Assembly (NCBI GenBank): GCA_903871855.1
Contig: CAIQIK010000037.1
Coordinates: forward strand, 1 to 32,466
Length of the DNA: 32,466 nt
Source: an uncultured Caldisericota bacterium
GTDB lineage: Bacteria; Caldisericota; Caldisericia; Cryosericales; Cryosericaceae
Direction of reading: 5' to 3'
The translations under genes were made by a program, and so were the position numbers. Below, in pieces: positions 31,541-32,466 of this stretch (within the stretch, counting starts at the first letter, position 1; the number at the start of each line of letters is the position of its first letter). The notes below the pieces were generated by a model. That model was not told where the DNA came from. It made no database searches and saw only the letters and a program-made list of their open reading frames with translations.

Positions 31541-32142
31541 TCCCTCACCTCTTCTTCACAAGGACAACGCAACCCACCCGCATTTGCTGAAATACTGGCG
31601 CGCAACACACGAAAGGCATGCTGAAGGGCGTTGCTGACCTGCTTTACACTGCAACCGAGCATCGGTGCGATCTCCCGCGGTGTCAATCCCTCGCTGTAGC
31701 GCAACGTGATACATTCCCGGTCGAAGGGTGCCAGCTGCTCCATGGCGACACGCAATTCATCGGTATGACCCTGAGCCTCTGCGACCATGTCGTCGTAGTC
31801 GGGGTCGGCATCATCATCACCGATGCGAGCGGTCGCAAGATACCTGTCAGCACTGCGGCGACGGCGGAACCATGACATAGCCTCGTTGTGAGCCACGCGG
31901 TACAGCCACTGCACGAGGGGTGCTCTGCCGCGCGCAAGTTTCGGCAGGTTGTCCACCATCTTGACGAATACCGCTTCGGTCAGTTCCTCGGCGAGGTCTC
32001 GGTCCATCACCGTGCGGATGAGACATGCAAAGATGCGGTCGCGATATCGATCGTAGAGCACGGCTACTGCTCCAGTGTCAGTTGGTGCCTCCTTCAGGAG
32101 ATCTTGATCGGACTTGCCCTCCACCACGTTCACCCCCGCCAC
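31537..32142 (-). CDS. ECF-type RNA polymerase sigma factor
   Basis: This sigma-70 family member of 201 residues contains region 2 (about 25-95; LYDRYRDRIFACLIR, then LVQWLYRVAHNEAMSWFRR) and region 4 (about 130-185; LAPFDRECITLRYSEGLTPR, then the helix-turn-helix MLGCSVKQVSNALQHAFRVL). It has no region 1.1 or 3, as usual for ECF sigma factors. The frame opens at GTG 32142, and a TATACT box ends seven bases upstream, so the message may be leaderless; GTG codons four and six are alternative starts, the latter with GGGGGTG in front. The C-terminus carries a CPC motif of unknown use. It probably drives its own operon under control of the downstream membrane protein. Confidence 0.85.
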   Translation of the reverse strand: MAGVNVVEGKSDQDLLKEAPTDTGAVAVLYDRYRDRIFACLIRTVMDRDLAEELTEAVFVKMVDNLPKLARGRAPLVQWLYRVAHNEAMSWFRRRRSADRYLATARIGDDDADPDYDDMVAEAQGHTDELRVAMEQLAPFDRECITLRYSEGLTPREIAPMLGCSVKQVSNALQHAFRVLRASISANAGGLRCPCEEEVRE

Positions 32143-32149
32143 GATTGAC

Positions 32150-32155
32150 AGTATA
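32150..32155 (-). promoter_or_regulatory. -10 box of the sigma operon
   Basis: TATACT on the minus strand (32155-32150) lies seven bases before the GTG start. No good -35 is seen at 16-18 bases, so an ECF-type or extended promoter is possible. Confidence 0.35.
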
Positions 32156-32184
32156 GCCGGTTTGCCTAGGCCGTCACTCTTGGA

Positions 32185-32245
32185 GTTGCATCATCTCAAA
32201 TCATCGTGAACTCCCTTCGTTGCATCACGAACAAATCATCGTGAA
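32185..32245 (+). repeat. Two 26-27 bp direct repeats upstream of the transposase
   Basis: GTTGCATCA, three or four variable bases, then CAAATCATCGTGAA occurs at 32185-32210 and 32219-32245, 34 bases apart. They could be transposase-binding sites of the element end. Confidence 0.6.
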
Positions 32246-32307
32246 ACGAGAGGAGGTAGCCATGCTGCTGACATCCTTGTGTGATCAAGAGGGAAAGGAG
32301 CAGCATC

Positions 32308-32466
32308 ATGGCATTGTCGATGCAAGAGAAACAGCATGTCGGGAGAGAGGTGGCTCTTCGGTACCTCCGTGCCCGGAAGAAGGACAAGGGAATCATGCTG
32401 CAGGAGTTCTGTGCTACGACAGGATACAGTCCTCCGTATGCAGCATACCTGCTCCGCACGTACGCG
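32308..32466 (+). CDS. Transposase/integrase-core protein N-terminus, partial
   Basis: Fifty-three codons are visible before the window ends. They start at ATG 32308 with AAAGGAG seven bases upstream. A basic helical stretch (REVALRYLRARKKDKG) followed by LQEFCATTGYSPPYAAYLLR matches the N-terminal helix-turn-helix of a group of rve-type transposases, in which the pattern K-K-x-K-G, E-F-x-x-x-T-G-Y, A-x-x-L-L-R recurs. The catalytic DDE domain is outside the window, so the IS family (ISNCY-like) is a guess. A second open frame from 32262 with a strong site is considered a shadow. Confidence 0.55.
   Translation, partial: MALSMQEKQHVGREVALRYLRARKKDKGIMLQEFCATTGYSPPYAAYLLRTYA

Larger units (their letters stand above)
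32160..32466 (+). mobile_element. Left part of an insertion sequence, cut by the window edge
   Basis: A 27-bp direct repeat pair followed by a transposase-like gene start marks the beginning of an insertion element. The exact outer end between the sigma gene and 32185 is not resolved. Confidence 0.45.

Noticed and set aside
32262-32466. Open frame from ATG 32262 with a strong AGGAGG site
   Set aside because: Its translation is rich in Cys, Pro and Gly and resembles nothing, while the frame from 32308 has a transposase-like helix-turn-helix. A short leader peptide cannot be excluded.
1-32466. tRNA or rRNA genes
   Set aside because: I saw no cloverleaf or conserved rRNA stretch on either strand by eye; a tRNA scan would be decisive.

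Overview
The window reads as a chromosomal segment from a mid-to-high-GC bacterium. Lines counted by eye run from about 40-43% GC in accessory genes to 62-65% in core genes. S-layer homology (SLH) domains, a copper-amine-oxidase-type stalk domain, cohesin and dockerin modules and clear -35/-10 promoters suggest a Gram-positive-like or deep-branching anaerobic lineage. I cannot name a genus. A complete TupABC tungstate importer next to molybdopterin genes fits an anaerobe that uses tungsten or molybdenum enzymes.

Layout. The left edge holds the end of an IS256-like insertion sequence. A low-GC pair follows (480-2061): a PATAN/DUF4388 protein and a stand-alone multi-pass membrane domain. On the minus strand (2184-8384) is a two-gene secreted operon: a large S8 protease ending in a cohesin-like module and a dockerin, then an NHL-propeller protein with a cohesin and a stalk domain. 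The 0.7 kb spacer at 8385-9108 carries promoters in both directions, degenerate repeats, REP-like palindromes and a leader resembling the molybdenum-cofactor riboswitch. That leader precedes an eight-gene plus-strand operon (9109-16075): SLH-tupA, tupB, tupC, moeA, moaA, moaC, a MOSC protein and moaB/mog. These import tungstate and build the pterin cofactor. moaD, moaE and moeB are not in the window.

Immediately 3' of moaB is a low-GC foreign-looking gene (16155-18221, minus) and then a second, about 95% identical copy of the last 144 bp of moaB. This looks like the footprint of an element that integrated at the gene's 3' end. A defence block follows (18641-24165): a single-chain type IIG/Eco57I-like restriction-methylase, a coupled gene of unknown function, and an AbiEi/AbiEii toxin-antitoxin pair. 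A PhzF-family gene that appears leaderless comes next.

From 25185 to 29046 lies an ABC-2 exporter cluster: one ATPase, two permeases, a broken permease copy and a small secreted protein. A repeated 5' module occurs three times here. Each copy carries a mini-ORF whose stop overlaps the start of the next gene. An M23 endopeptidase, a small membrane-anchored protein, and a minus-strand ECF sigma/anti-sigma-like pair complete the window. The right edge cuts into another transposase gene. The duplicated moaB end with its insert, and the repeated mini-ORF module of the exporter cluster, are the least conventional structures here.
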